Positions 46,899-56,368 of a stretch of 64,000 nt of DNA are shown piece by piece; position 1 is the first letter of the stretch, and every line of letters starts with the position of its first letter. This stretch comes from Microbacterium sp. BK668 (GTDB lineage: Bacteria > Actinomycetota > Actinomycetes > Actinomycetales > Microbacteriaceae): the NCBI RefSeq assembly GCF_004362195.1, contig NZ_SNWG01000001.1, positions 2,542,001-2,606,000 of the forward strand. Reading direction: 5' to 3'. A program made the position numbers and the translations under genes. The notes beneath the pieces are model-generated. The model saw only the letters and a list, made by a program, of their open reading frames with translations, did not search any database and was not told where the DNA came from.

Positions 46899-49490
46899 GT
46901 GTCCCGAACGTCCCCTCCCGACACCGCCGCACCTTCCGAGGACGGCGGGTACGACGCGTACGCCATCCAGGAGAAGTGGCAGGCGCGCTGGACGGAGGCC
47001 GACCCCTTCCGCGCCGGCGGCGCGGGCGACACGCGTCCGCGGAAGTACGTGCTCGGGATGTTCCCGTACCCCTCGGGCGACCTGCACATGGGCCACGCCG
47101 AAAGCTACGCCTACGTCGACATCGTCGCGCGCTTCTGGCGGCACCGCGGCTACAACGTCCTCAACCCGATCGGCTGGGACTCGTTCGGACTGCCCGCCGA
47201 GAACGCCGCGATCCAGCGCGGAGCCGACCCGCGCGAGTGGACCTACGCGAATATCGCGCAGCACAAGAAGAGCTTCCGCGAGTACGGGTCGTCGTACGAC
47301 TGGAGCCGCATCCTCCACACGAGCGACCCCGACTACTACCGCTGGAACCAGTGGCTCTTCCAGCTGCTCTACGAACGGGGCCTGGCGTACCGCAAGGAGA
47401 GCCCGGTCAACTGGTGCCCGTTCGACCAGACCGTGCTCGCCAACGAGCAGGTCGTGGACGGACGCTGCGAGCGGTGCGGCACCGAGGTCGTGAAGAAGAA
47501 GCTCACGCAGTGGTACTTCAAGATCACGGACTACGCCGACCGGCTCCTTGACGACCTCAACCAGCTCGAGGGCTTCTGGCCGCAGAAGGTCATCCGGATG
47601 CAGCGCAACTGGATCGGCCGATCCGTGGGTGCCGACATCGACTTCGAGATCGAGGGGCACCCCGAGAGGGTCACGGTCTTCTCGACACGCCCCGACACGC
47701 TGCACGGCGCGACGTTCTTCGTCGTCGCGCCCGACAGCGACCTCGCGGCGGAGCTGGCCGCGGGATCGAGCGCGGAGGTGCGGATGCGCTTCCAGGACTA
47801 CCTCGAGCGCGTCGGCCGGGAGTCCGAGATCGAACGGCAGAGCACCGACCGCCCCAAGACGGGGGTCTTCCTCGAGCGGTACGCGATCAATCCGATCAAC
47901 GGGGAGCGCCTGCCGATCTGGGCCGCCGACTACGTGCTCGCCGACTACGGGCACGGCGCGGTCATGGCCGTCCCGGCTCACGACCAGCGCGACCTGGACT
48001 TCGCCCGCGCGTTCGACCTGCCCGTGAAGGTCGTCGTCGACACGACGGCCCCCGTCACGGGGGCGATTCCCGTGATCGAGCTCGACGAGAACGGCGAGCC
48101 GATCGATCCGGGCGCCGACGCCGATCCCCTCGCGGAGCTCGACCCCGCCCGGACCGGCATCGCCCTGACGGGCGAGGGACGCATGATCAACTCGGGAGCG
48201 CTGGATGGGCTGTCCAAGCGCAACGCGATCGCCCGGATCATCGAGCAGCTCCAGGCCGCCGGGACGGGCCGCGCCGCGAAGTCCTTCCGCCTGCGCGACT
48301 GGCTCATCTCCCGGCAGCGCTTCTGGGGCACCCCCATCCCGATGATCCACACGGAGGACGGGCGGATCGTGCCGGTCCCGGCCGACCAGCTGCCGCTCAC
48401 GCTTCCCGACGCACACGGACTGGACCTGACCCCGAAGGGGACCTCCCCGCTGGGCGGGGCGACCGAGTGGATGCGGACGGTGGACCCCGAGACGGGGCAG
48501 CCGGCGCTGCGCGACCCCGACACGATGGACACCTTCGTCGACAGCTCGTGGTACTTCCTGCGCTTCCTCTCGCCCGGGGACGAGGCCGAGGCCTTCTCAC
48601 CGCGCGAGGCCGACAAGTGGGCGCCGGTCGACTCGTACATCGGCGGCGTCGAGCACGCGATCCTGCACCTCCTGTACGCCCGCTTCATCACGAAGGTGCT
48701 GTTCGACGCGGGCTTCATCGAGTTCACCGAGCCGTTCACGAGTCTCGTGAACCAGGGCATGGTCCTGCTCGGCGGGTCGAAGATGTCCAAGAGCAAGGGC
48801 AACCTCGTCGAGTTCGCCGCAAGCATGGTCGATCCGGGCGCCGATGCGGTGCGCGTCGCGATCGCGTTCGCCGGTCCGGTCGAGGACGACATCAACTGGG
48901 AGGACGTGTCGACCGTCGGCGCGCAGAAGTTCCTTTCGCGCGCGTGGCGGATCGCGAAGGACGTCACCAGCGCTCCGGAGGTCGTGTGGGCCGAGGGCGA
49001 CCAGGCCCTCCGCCGCGTGACGCACCGCCTGCTCGCCGACGCGCCCGGCCTGATCGAGCAGACGAAGTTCAACGTCGTCGTGGCGCGCCTCATGGAGCTC
49101 GTGAACGCGACACGCAAGACGATCGATTCAGGCGCCGGCTCCGCCGATCCCGCCGTCCGCGAGGCCGCTGAGGTCGTGGCGATGATCCTCGACCTCTTCG
49201 CGCCGCACACCGCGGAGGAGATGTGGGAGACGCTGGGCTACCAGCCCTTCGTCGGTCTCGTGCCGTGGCGGCAGGCCGACCCGATGCTCCTGGTCGAGGA
49301 GTCCGTGACGGCTGTCGTGCAGATCGACGGAAAGGTGCGCGCGACCCTCGAGGTGCCCGCGCGCATCGACGCCGACGCGCTCGAGGCGCTCGCCCGCGGC
49401 AACGACCGGGTGCAGCGCGCCCTGGGCGAGCGCGAGATCGTCCGGGCCATCGTGCGCCCGCCGAAGGTCGTCAGCTTCAGCACGCGCTGA
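46899..49490 (+). CDS. leuS: Leucine--tRNA ligase
   Basis: An 863-residue class Ia synthetase charging tRNA-Leu. HIGH appears as HMGH (residues 63-66, in [14 protein letters not shown]) and KMSKS as SKMSKSKGN (from residue 627). The CP1 editing domain lies between, and the C-terminus is the anticodon/VC domain. The start codon is uncertain: GTG at 46899 was chosen, but GTG at 46887 or TTG at 46884 are in frame, and none has a clear ribosome binding site. TAACCT at 46839-46844 may be the -10. No T-box was found upstream. Confidence 0.95.
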   Translation: MSRTSPPDTAAPSEDGGYDAYAIQEKWQARWTEADPFRAGGAGDTRPRKYVLGMFPYPSGDLHMGHAESYAYVDIVARFWRHRGYNVLNPIGWDSFGLPAENAAIQRGADPREWTYANIAQHKKSFREYGSSYDWSRILHTSDPDYYRWNQWLFQLLYERGLAYRKESPVNWCPFDQTVLANEQVVDGRCERCGTEVVKKKLTQWYFKITDYADRLLDDLNQLEGFWPQKVIRMQRNWIGRSVGADIDFEIEGHPERVTVFSTRPDTLHGATFFVVAPDSDLAAELAAGSSAEVRMRFQDYLERVGRESEIERQSTDRPKTGVFLERYAINPINGERLPIWAADYVLADYGHGAVMAVPAHDQRDLDFARAFDLPVKVVVDTTAPVTGAIPVIELDENGEPIDPGADADPLAELDPARTGIALTGEGRMINSGALDGLSKRNAIARIIEQLQAAGTGRAAKSFRLRDWLISRQRFWGTPIPMIHTEDGRIVPVPADQLPLTLPDAHGLDLTPKGTSPLGGATEWMRTVDPETGQPALRDPDTMDTFVDSSWYFLRFLSPGDEAEAFSPREADKWAPVDSYIGGVEHAILHLLYARFITKVLFDAGFIEFTEPFTSLVNQGMVLLGGSKMSKSKGNLVEFAASMVDPGADAVRVAIAFAGPVEDDINWEDVSTVGAQKFLSRAWRIAKDVTSAPEVVWAEGDQALRRVTHRLLADAPGLIEQTKFNVVVARLMELVNATRKTIDSGAGSADPAVREAAEVVAMILDLFAPHTAEEMWETLGYQPFVGLVPWRQADPMLLVEESVTAVVQIDGKVRATLEVPARIDADALEALARGNDRVQRALGEREIVRAIVRPPKVVSFSTR

Positions 49491-49499
49491 GCCGTCGGG

Positions 49500-49562
49500 C
49501 GGGTCGGCCGCGTCGGCCGGGTCGGGCGCGCCGGCCGGGTCGGGCGCGTCGGCCGCGTCGGC
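49500..49562. repeat. 9-bp (18-bp) GC tandem array downstream of leuS
   Basis: Seven 9-bp units alternating roughly between CGGGTCGG(C/G) and CGCGTCGGC. It is an intergenic minisatellite between leuS and comEA. Confidence 0.8.
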
Positions 49563-49648
49563 CGCTGAGCTCTCCTCCCCAGTGCGGGGCTTGTGGCGTG
49601 CCGTGCACACCATCCGCGCCCCGGCGACCGCCGGTCGTTCGCGCGGCC

Positions 49649-49654
49649 TAGCGT
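49649..49654 (+). promoter_or_regulatory. -10 box of comEA (near-leaderless)
   Basis: TAGCGT, seven bases before the GTG at 49662. Confidence 0.4.
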
Positions 49655-49661
49655 CGCCGAG

Positions 49662-50267
49662 GTGACGACGGGCGACGACACGGGCCGCGACCGTCGGCGC
49701 CTCGGCGTCGGCGCCGCCATCGTCGTCGTACTCGTGACGCTGGCGATCACGGTGGGCGTCGGTATCCTGAGGGGTGCCGGTGCCCCCGTCCAGGAGGTTC
49801 CGGTCGACAGCCCGGTGGCGACGGATGCCGCCGCCGAGGCATCCGTCTTCGTCCATGTCTCGGGAGCGGTCGCTGCTCCCGGTCTCTACGTGCTGGCCGA
49901 CCATGCGCGCGTCGTCGATGCGATCGCCGCCGCGGGCGGCTTCACCGACGGAGCGGATGAGGCGGCCGTCAATCTCGCGCGTCCGCTGAGCGACGGCGAG
50001 CAGCTGGTCGTACCGGTCGTCGGCGCCGAGCCGGCGCCGGGCGAGGTCGGCACGGGTTCGGTGCCGGCCGGCGACGGACGCGTGAACCTCAACACAGCGG
50101 ACGCGGGCGAGCTCGACACGCTGCCCCGCATCGGTCCTGCCATGGCGGAGCGGATCATCCAGTGGCGGAAGGCGAACGGCGGATTCACGAGCGTCGAGGA
50201 CCTGCTCGCCGTGCCGGGGATCGGGGACAGGATGCTCGAGGCGCTGAGGGACCTGGTGACGGTGTGA
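49662..50267 (+). CDS. comEA: ComEA-type DNA-binding protein
   Basis: A 201-residue protein with an N-terminal basic stretch and one membrane segment (LGVGAAIVVVLVTLAITVGVG). An SLBB-type domain follows (VFVHVSGAVAAPGLYVL), then the C-terminal helix-hairpin-helix DNA-binding domain (VNLNTADAGELDTLPRIGPAMAERII, FTSVEDLLAVPGIGDRMLEAL). It should display the HhH outside the membrane and bind incoming DNA. The GTG of comEC overlaps its stop. Confidence 0.92.
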   Translation: MTTGDDTGRDRRRLGVGAAIVVVLVTLAITVGVGILRGAGAPVQEVPVDSPVATDAAAEASVFVHVSGAVAAPGLYVLADHARVVDAIAAAGGFTDGADEAAVNLARPLSDGEQLVVPVVGAEPAPGEVGTGSVPAGDGRVNLNTADAGELDTLPRIGPAMAERIIQWRKANGGFTSVEDLLAVPGIGDRMLEALRDLVTV

Positions 50268-52609
50268 CAGTCTCGCCCGCGGCCCGGCGGAGGCTCAGGC
50301 GGCTGCGTCTTCTCGCCGTCGCCGGGTGGGCGTGGAGCGTCGCGATCGTCGCCACGCTGGCACCTGCCATGGCCGGATTCCTCGCGCTGGCCGGCTGGGC
50401 GATCACGGCCGGCACCGTCGCACTCATCCCGCGCCGGCACGGGACGGCGCTCGTCGCGCTCGTGCTGGCGCTTGCCGCGGGATCGGCCGTCGCCTCGCAT
50501 GTCGCGCTGGCCGAGCCCGCGCGCGACGACCTGCGCTCGGTCGTGGGCGGCGGGCGCGCCATCGAGGTGACCGCGACCGTCGTGGGCAAGGTCGAGCAGC
50601 GAGCGTCGCGGGAGCTGGCCTTCGACGCCGTCGTGACGATCGTCCGGGCGGGGCGCGCGGATGTCCCCGGACATGACCTCCCGATCGGCATCCGCGTGCA
50701 TCCGGAAGAGGTCGAGGGCCTCGCGGAGCTCGACGTGGGTGCGATCGTCGTCGCGGCGGGAAGCACACGAGCGACGGATGCCGGCGAGCGGGCCGTCGTG
50801 GATCTCCTCGCCGGCCGCGGCGTCGCGGTCGTCCAGCCTCCCGTCGGCCTCCTCGCGGCAGCCGGCGCGCTGCGCCACGGCCTGACCGCCGCCGCGGAGG
50901 GGCTGCCGGAACCGGGCGGAGGCCTCCTCCCCGGTCTCGCCGTCGGCGACACGACCCTCGTCGAGCCGTCTCTCGACGAGGCGATGACATCGTCCTCGCT
51001 CTCCCACCTCACCGCGGTGTCCGGCGCGAACTGCGCCCTCGTGGTGGGCACCGCGTTCGCCGCAGCCGCCTTGGCGGGAGCGTCGCGCGGCGTCCGCATC
51101 GCCGCGTCGATGGCGGCTCTCGGCGGCTTCGTCGTGCTCGTCACACCTGAGCCGAGCGTGTCGCGGGCGGCGGTCATGGCCGCCGTCGCCATGCTCGCCG
51201 TCGCCCTCGGACGCCCCGCCGTGGGGATCTCGGTGCTCTCGCTCGCGGTCACGGTGCTGCTCATCGGCGACCCGTGGCTGGCGACCTCGCTGGGATTCGC
51301 GCTGTCCGCCGTCGCGACCGCATCGCTTCTCCTGCTCGCACGACCGCTCGCGTCCGGACTGGAGAGGTGGATGCCGCGCTCGCTCGCCCTGGGGCTGTCG
51401 GTGCCGATCGCGGCCCAGCTGGCGTGCGGGCCGCTGCTGGTGCTCATCGACCCGACCGTCCCGCTGTACGGCGTGGTGGCCAATCTGCTCGCGGCTCCCG
51501 CCGCTCCCGCCGCGACGGTCGTGGGGCTCGCCGCCTGCCTCGCTCTGTCGATCCCGGTCCTCCAATCGGGGCTCGCAGCGATCGCCTGGGTGCCGTCGGC
51601 CTGGATCGCCGCAACCGCGCACACGTTCGCCGACGTGCCCGGCGGAGCCTTGCCGTGGCTCGAGGGTTGGCCCGGCGCACTCGCCCTCGCGGGACTCGGC
51701 GCGGTGGGCGCCGTTCTCACGCTGCGACGCGTGCCACCGGCGCTGCGCACCGTCTCCGCACTCCTCGCGGCGGCCGTCGTGGGCGTGCTCACCGGCAGCT
51801 CTGCGCTCGGCACGGTGGCCGGGCCGCTGACCCTTCCCGCGAACTGGACGATCCTCGCGTGCGACGTGGGGCAGGGGGATGCGGTGCTCATCCGCTCGGC
51901 GGGGGAGGTCGCGCTCATCGACACGGGACCGGAGCCGGAGGCCCTGAGCGGATGCCTCGACCGCGCCGGGGTCGGACGGTTGGACCTGCTCGTCCTGACG
52001 CACTTCGACCTCGATCACGCGGGCGGCTCGGCCGCCGTGATCGGCCGCGTCGCCCACGTCCGTCACGGACCTCCCACGTCGGCGGCCGACGAGGCCCTGC
52101 TGCGGGACTTCGACAGCGCCGGCGCGAGCGTCGCCCCGGCCGTCGCGGGAGAGCACGGCGGTCTCGGTGCCGCGCAGTGGCGGATCCGCTGGCCGCCCGC
52201 CGGAAGCAGGGCCTTCCCGGGCGGAAACGACGCGAGCGTGGTGGTCGACATCGCGGGAGGTGGTGTGCCGCACGCGCTGTTCCTCGGCGACCTGTCCGCG
52301 TCCCCTCAGCGCGGGCTTGCGGCATCCGGAACCCTTCGACCTCCGTACGAGGTCGTGAAGGTGGCTCATCACGGCAGCGCCGATCAGGCGCCGGAGCTGT
52401 ACGAGCGCATCGATCCCGCCGTCGCGCTCGTGACGGTGGGGTCGGACAACGGCTACGGCCATCCGAGACGCGAGACGCTCGACCTGCTCGCCGATCTGGG
52501 CGCTGTCCTGGCCCGCACCGATGACCAGGGAATGCTGGCGCTGTGGCACGAGAGCAGCGGAGCGGTGGCCGTGTGGCGGGAGCGGGGCGACGTCAGCACC
52601 GCTGATTAG
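50264..52609 (+). CDS. comEC: ComEC/Rec2 family DNA-uptake channel with metallo-beta-lactamase domain
   Basis: A 781-residue membrane protein. The N-terminal part (DUF4131) precedes the competence domain with many membrane segments, including LSHLTAVSGANCALVVG, the channel signature. The C-terminal cytoplasmic metallo-beta-lactamase domain carries THFDLDHAGG (His580, Asp582, Asp584, His585), proposed in the family to degrade one DNA strand. Both conserved domains are intact, so natural DNA uptake is possible, although no type IV pilus genes are in the window. GTG start overlapping comEA. Confidence 0.92.
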   Translation: MTVSPAARRRLRRLRLLAVAGWAWSVAIVATLAPAMAGFLALAGWAITAGTVALIPRRHGTALVALVLALAAGSAVASHVALAEPARDDLRSVVGGGRAIEVTATVVGKVEQRASRELAFDAVVTIVRAGRADVPGHDLPIGIRVHPEEVEGLAELDVGAIVVAAGSTRATDAGERAVVDLLAGRGVAVVQPPVGLLAAAGALRHGLTAAAEGLPEPGGGLLPGLAVGDTTLVEPSLDEAMTSSSLSHLTAVSGANCALVVGTAFAAAALAGASRGVRIAASMAALGGFVVLVTPEPSVSRAAVMAAVAMLAVALGRPAVGISVLSLAVTVLLIGDPWLATSLGFALSAVATASLLLLARPLASGLERWMPRSLALGLSVPIAAQLACGPLLVLIDPTVPLYGVVANLLAAPAAPAATVVGLAACLALSIPVLQSGLAAIAWVPSAWIAATAHTFADVPGGALPWLEGWPGALALAGLGAVGAVLTLRRVPPALRTVSALLAAAVVGVLTGSSALGTVAGPLTLPANWTILACDVGQGDAVLIRSAGEVALIDTGPEPEALSGCLDRAGVGRLDLLVLTHFDLDHAGGSAAVIGRVAHVRHGPPTSAADEALLRDFDSAGASVAPAVAGEHGGLGAAQWRIRWPPAGSRAFPGGNDASVVVDIAGGGVPHALFLGDLSASPQRGLAASGTLRPPYEVVKVAHHGSADQAPELYERIDPAVALVTVGSDNGYGHPRRETLDLLADLGAVLARTDDQGMLALWHESSGAVAVWRERGDVSTAD

Positions 52610-52612
52610 GCT
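52607..52612 (+). promoter_or_regulatory. -10 box of holA (leaderless type)
   Basis: TAGGCT begins with the comEC stop codon TAG and ends six bases before the ATG at 52619. No ribosome binding site is visible. Confidence 0.55.
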
Positions 52613-52618
52613 GTATGC

Positions 52619-53656
52619 ATGGCGACGAGTTCGAGACGGGCCGCTCCGGCGAAGGTCCGCAGCGCCATCCCTCAGCTGCCGTGGCGGAATCCGCAGCCGG
52701 CGCCGATCGTCCTGGTCTCAGGCCCCGAAGAGGTCTGCGCCGAGCGAGCGATCTCGACGCTGCGGGACTACCTCCGGGCGGAGGATCCCAGCCTCGAGGT
52801 CTCCGATGTCCGCGCCGACGACTACGCCTCCGGAACCCTGCTGTCGGTCACCTCGCCGTCGCTGTTCGGTGAGCCGCGCCTGGTCCGGGTCTCGGGTGTC
52901 GAGAAGTGCTCGGACTCCTTCCTCGCCGAGGCGATCTCATACCTCGCGGCGCCGCAGGAGGGAGCGACCGTCGTGCTCCGACACACCGGAGCGACGGTTC
53001 GCGGCAAGAAGCTGCTCGACGCGATCCGCGCCGGCACGGGCGGCGGTGTCGAGATCGCCTGCCCCGCCGTCAAGCGCGACAGCGATCGCTTCGACTTCGC
53101 GGCCGGCGAGTTCCAGGCCGCGAAGAAGCGCATCGCGCCCATCGCCCTCCGCACCCTCGTGTCGGCGTTCGCCGATGACCTCACCGAGCTCGCGGCCGCC
53201 TGTCAGCAGCTCGTCGCCGACGTGCCCGGTGACATCACCGAGCAGGTCGTCGAGCGCTACTACGGAGGGCGGGTGGAGACCTCGGCCTTCACGGTCGCCG
53301 ACACGGCCATCGCGGGCCGCTACGGCGACGCCCTCATCGCGCTGAGGCACGCGCTCGCCTCGGGGGCGGATCCGGTGCCGCTCGTGGCGGCGATCGCGAT
53401 GAAGCTGCGGACGATGGCGCGGGTCGCGGGCAGTCGCGAGTCGTCGGTCGCCGTCGCATCGCGGCTCGGGCTGAAGGACTGGCAGGTCGACCGGGCCCGT
53501 CGCGATCTGGTCGGGTGGTCCGAGTACTCGCTGGGCATGGCTATCCAGGCCGCCGCCCGTGCCGACGCGGAGGTGAAGGGCGCCTCGCGCGACCCGGTGT
53601 TCTCGCTCGAACGCCTTGTGACGGTCATCGCGACGCGAGCGCCGTACGGCTCCTGA
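52619..53656 (+). CDS. holA: DNA polymerase III subunit delta
   Basis: A 345-residue clamp-loader subunit that opens the beta clamp. An N-terminal ATPase-like fold without Walker motifs (PAPIVLVSGPEEVCAERAIS, SLFGEPRLVRVSGVEK) leads to the helical collar (ISLRHALASGADPVPLVAAIAMKLRTMARV-like region). The comEA-comEC-holA order is widespread in bacteria. An ATG four bases earlier is out of frame. The upstream TAGGCT box suggests a leaderless message. Confidence 0.94.
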   Translation: MATSSRRAAPAKVRSAIPQLPWRNPQPAPIVLVSGPEEVCAERAISTLRDYLRAEDPSLEVSDVRADDYASGTLLSVTSPSLFGEPRLVRVSGVEKCSDSFLAEAISYLAAPQEGATVVLRHTGATVRGKKLLDAIRAGTGGGVEIACPAVKRDSDRFDFAAGEFQAAKKRIAPIALRTLVSAFADDLTELAAACQQLVADVPGDITEQVVERYYGGRVETSAFTVADTAIAGRYGDALIALRHALASGADPVPLVAAIAMKLRTMARVAGSRESSVAVASRLGLKDWQVDRARRDLVGWSEYSLGMAIQAAARADAEVKGASRDPVFSLERLVTVIATRAPYGS

Positions 53657-53743
53657 CCCGCGATCCGCGGAGCTGCAGCATCCGTTCCCCCCGCAGATCA
53701 GCAGGGTCGGGCTCCGGGGCGTGAGACATGGCCTCACAGGGCG

Positions 53744-53788
53744 CGACTCGGACCCGCGCGCTCGACTCGGACCCGCGCGCTCGACTCG
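53744..53788. repeat. 19-bp direct repeat (two copies plus partial)
   Basis: CGACTCGGACCCGCGCGCT is repeated at 53744-53762 and 53763-53781, followed by a partial third copy. It lies between the convergent holA and rpsT genes. Confidence 0.85.
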
Positions 53789-53807
53789 ATGCGGCGGCGG
53801 CGAACGA

Positions 53808-53839
53808 CGAAGGCCCGCCCCTGACGGGACGGGCCTTCG
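53808..53839 (-). terminator. Hairpin terminator after rpsT
   Basis: The arms CGAAGGCCCG and CGGGCCTTCG form a perfect 10-bp stem about 20 bp past the rpsT stop. There is no long U-tract, as often in high-GC actinobacteria. Confidence 0.65.
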
Positions 53840-53857
53840 TGCGACGTGCTCAGCGAC

Positions 53858-54118
53858 TCAGAGCGCCGCGACCTGCTTCGAGATCGCCGACTTGCGGTTC
53901 GCCGCCTGGTTCCGGTGGATGACGCCCTTGCTCACGGCCTTGTCGAGCTTGCGGGTCGCCTTCGAGAGCGACTTCTCGGCAGCGGCCTTGTCACCGGCTG
54001 CGATCGCCTCGCGGGTCTGGCGGACGAGCGTCTTCAGCTCGCTCTTGACGGCCTTGTTGCGCTCGTGCGCCTTCTCGTTGGTCTTGTTGCGCTTGATCTG
54101 CGACTTGATGTTCGCCAC
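53858..54118 (-). CDS. rpsT: 30S ribosomal protein S20
   Basis: An 86-residue, very basic helical ribosomal protein binding 16S rRNA. It starts [27 protein letters not shown] after a GTG initiator and ends AISKQVAAL; length and sequence are typical. The frame is open further upstream but that part ([12 protein letters not shown]) is not S20. TAGACT on the minus strand at 54224-54229 is a plausible -10, giving a leader of about 100 nt. Confidence 0.97.
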   Translation of the reverse strand: MANIKSQIKRNKTNEKAHERNKAVKSELKTLVRQTREAIAAGDKAAAEKSLSKATRKLDKAVSKGVIHRNQAANRKSAISKQVAAL

Positions 54119-54223
54119 GTGTCGACGTTCTTTCGTTCGGAGGAATTCGGATGACTGCCGGCCAGCGGTAGAGGGGCGCCTCCGGCGCGCGCAGGGTGGG
54201 ACCCACGCGCAAACCAATCACCG

Positions 54224-54229
54224 AGTCTA
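54224..54229 (-). promoter_or_regulatory. Probable -10 of rpsT
   Basis: TAGACT on the minus strand, about 105 bp before the rpsT start; no strong -35. Confidence 0.45.
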
Positions 54230-54260
54230 TCAGGGAAAGCCTCCTCACCCGAACCGCGCC

Positions 54261-55001
54261 TCAGCCGCCTGCTGACGCGCTCCCCGAAGCCTCGAGCGTC
54301 GCCAGCGCCAGCTCGAGGACGGCGTTGAAGACCTCGGGACGCATCACCGTGACGTGATGCGTGGTCCGCGGCACAACGATGAGCTCGGCCTGGGGAGCCA
54401 CCCGCAGGAAGAGCCGCTCGCTGACGCGGAGCTGGTCGTACTGCCCGTTGACGAACCACAGCGGCACGTCGATCCGACCGAGCGCCGCGAGCAGATCGAG
54501 GACCGAGAGGCTGCGAAGGGCCACGTCCTGCGCGTCCAGGGCGTAGCCGCCCGCGCCGAAGTCGGCGCGGGTCTCCGCCGGCAGGATGCGGTCGAGCATC
54601 CGATCGGTGAGCCACATCCCGCGGTCAGGGAGCGAATCGAAGCCGCGCGCGAGCATGCGATAGGCGGCGAGGCCCACCCCGCGCGGGACGGCCGTGCAGG
54701 AGACCGCGATGAAGCCGGCGACGGGGGGCGGGATCTCGGCGCCGACGTACTCGATGCCCAGCAGTCCGCCCATCGAATGGCCCGACAGCAGCACCGGACC
54801 TTGCTCGGCGGCCGCCCGGACGGCCTCGTCGATGGTGGCGAAGGCGCCGTCGAGGGTGAAGTCCTCGGCCCTCCGGCTGCCGTGTCCGGGAAGATCGACC
54901 GCCGTCACCGGATTGCCGCGCCGCTCGAGATGCTCCACCTGCGCGCGCCACATGGTCGCCGACGTCCGGATGCCGTGCACGAGCACCACCTGGACTGTCA
55001 T
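54261..55001 (-). CDS. Alpha/beta hydrolase
   Basis: A 246-residue alpha/beta-hydrolase. VQVVLVHGIRTSATMW gives the oxyanion HG, SGHSMGGLLG the nucleophile elbow (Ser76), the acid is probably in FVNGQYDQLR, and the histidine is in VPRTTHHVTVMRP. The cap domain is helical. TAGTGT ends six bases before the ATG, with no ribosome binding site. Divergent from the aminotransferase gene. Substrate unknown. Confidence 0.87.
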   Translation of the reverse strand: MTVQVVLVHGIRTSATMWRAQVEHLERRGNPVTAVDLPGHGSRRAEDFTLDGAFATIDEAVRAAAEQGPVLLSGHSMGGLLGIEYVGAEIPPPVAGFIAVSCTAVPRGVGLAAYRMLARGFDSLPDRGMWLTDRMLDRILPAETRADFGAGGYALDAQDVALRSLSVLDLLAALGRIDVPLWFVNGQYDQLRVSERLFLRVAPQAELIVVPRTTHHVTVMRPEVFNAVLELALATLEASGSASAGG

Positions 55002-55007
55002 GGAGCC

Positions 55008-55013
55008 ACACTA
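55008..55013 (-). promoter_or_regulatory. -10 box of alpha/beta hydrolase gene (leaderless type)
   Basis: TAGTGT on the minus strand, six bases before the ATG at 55001. Confidence 0.45.
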
Positions 55014-55144
55014 CGGGCCCTGCGACGTCGGCGCCCGAGACCGGATCGGCACCGGCGGACGAGTTCTGGGATGCCTCTGCCCGAGGCATCCCAGTCGTCG
55101 CCGTCGTACGGATCCGGAGCAGCTCACCGCCCGTCCCGGCGCCA

Positions 55145-55150
55145 TAGAGT
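55145..55150 (+). promoter_or_regulatory. -10 box of aminotransferase gene (near-leaderless)
   Basis: TAGAGT, seven bases before the ATG at 55158. Confidence 0.45.
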
Positions 55151-55157
55151 GGGCCGC

Positions 55158-56303
55158 ATGCCACGCCTCGCGGACCACATCCTCGGCATGCCGGGCTCCG
55201 GTGTCCGGCACATCCTCGAGCAGGCGCTGCGACTGGACGACGCGATCATCCTCGCCGTCGGCGAGCCGGGGGAGGAGCCTGCGCCGGCGATCCGGGAAGC
55301 AGCGGCGGCGGCCTGGCGGGAGGGGCACGTCCGCTACGGCCCCAACGGGGGCATCGCGCCGCTGCGCCGCGCGATCGTCGACCGGCTCGACCAGGCGAAC
55401 GGCGTGCGGGTCGACGTGGAGCAGGTCTGGGTGACCGTCGGCGCCACGCAGGCGCTGCACCAGGCGATGAGCCTCACGCTCGCGCCCGGCGACGAGGTGC
55501 TCGTGCCGGACCCCGGCTATACGACCTTCACGATGAACGCCCACATGCTGGCCGCCGTGCCCGTTCCCTACGCACTGAGCCCCGAGAGGGGCTTCCAGCC
55601 CGACCTGGCCCAGCTCGAGGCCCTCGTCACCGACCGCACGCGGCTGCTCATCGTCAACTCGCCGTCGAATCCGCTCGGGTCGACCTTCGAGCCGTCGACG
55701 ATCCAGGCACTGCTCGACTTCGCTGCACGGCACGACCTGTGGGTGCTCAGCGACGAGTGCTACGAGGCCTTCACCTACGGCATCCCGCACGTGAGCCCCG
55801 CCTCGCTCGACGCCGACGACCGCGTCTTCTCGGTCTTCTCGACGTCGAAGACGTACGCCATGACGGGTGCGCGCGTCGGATGGCTCGTGACGCCGAGAGG
55901 CTTCTCGGCGACCATGCTGCGCGTGCAGGAGTCCGCCATCTCGTGCGTCGACATGCCCGCGCAGCACGCGGCGCTGGAAGCGATCACGGGTTCCCAGGAC
56001 CACGTGCGCGCGGCGGCCGCGCACTACCGCGAGAACCTCGTCGCCGCGACGGCGCTCCTCGACGAGCGCGGGCTGACGTACCTCGCCCCGACGGGGGCCT
56101 TCTACCTCTGGATCGACGTCTCGCACGCGACGGACGGGGATGTCGCGGCCTGGGCCGAGCGATTCCTCCACGAGCACCGGGTCGCCGTGGCACCGGGCAG
56201 CGCCTTCGGCCGCACGGGTGAGGGATGGATCCGCGTCTGCTGCGCGGCGCGCCGCGACGACCTGCTGGAGGGCCTCGGGCGACTGCCCGCACCCGGGGCA
56301 TGA
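55158..56303 (+). CDS. Class I/II pyridoxal-phosphate aminotransferase
   Basis: A 381-residue fold-type I PLP enzyme. The Schiff-base lysine is Lys231 in STSKTYAMTGARVGW. Asp199 (LWVLSDECYE) binds the pyridine nitrogen. NSPSNPLGS, YGPNGGIAPLRRAI and the C-terminal arginine in GEGWIRVCCA complete the fold. It resembles aspartate-type aminotransferases, but substrate specificity is open. A 22-bp direct repeat covers its stop codon. Confidence 0.92.
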   Translation: MPRLADHILGMPGSGVRHILEQALRLDDAIILAVGEPGEEPAPAIREAAAAAWREGHVRYGPNGGIAPLRRAIVDRLDQANGVRVDVEQVWVTVGATQALHQAMSLTLAPGDEVLVPDPGYTTFTMNAHMLAAVPVPYALSPERGFQPDLAQLEALVTDRTRLLIVNSPSNPLGSTFEPSTIQALLDFAARHDLWVLSDECYEAFTYGIPHVSPASLDADDRVFSVFSTSKTYAMTGARVGWLVTPRGFSATMLRVQESAISCVDMPAQHAALEAITGSQDHVRAAAAHYRENLVAATALLDERGLTYLAPTGAFYLWIDVSHATDGDVAAWAERFLHEHRVAVAPGSAFGRTGEGWIRVCCAARRDDLLEGLGRLPAPGA

Positions 56304-56339
56304 ACGGCCCGGGCGCAGGGCATGAACGGCCCGGGCGCG
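56296..56339. repeat. 22-bp direct repeat over the aminotransferase stop codon
   Basis: GGGCATGAACGGCCCGGGCGC plus one variable base occurs at 56296-56317 and again at 56318-56339. The first copy contains the TGA stop of the aminotransferase. Confidence 0.8.
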
Positions 56340-56353
56340 GGGCCGCCCGCCGG

Positions 56354-56359
56354 TAGACT
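56354..56359 (+). promoter_or_regulatory. -10 box of lepA
   Basis: TAGACT, nine bases before the lepA ATG; a very short leader or none is expected. Confidence 0.5.
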
Positions 56360-56368
56360 GAGCCGGAT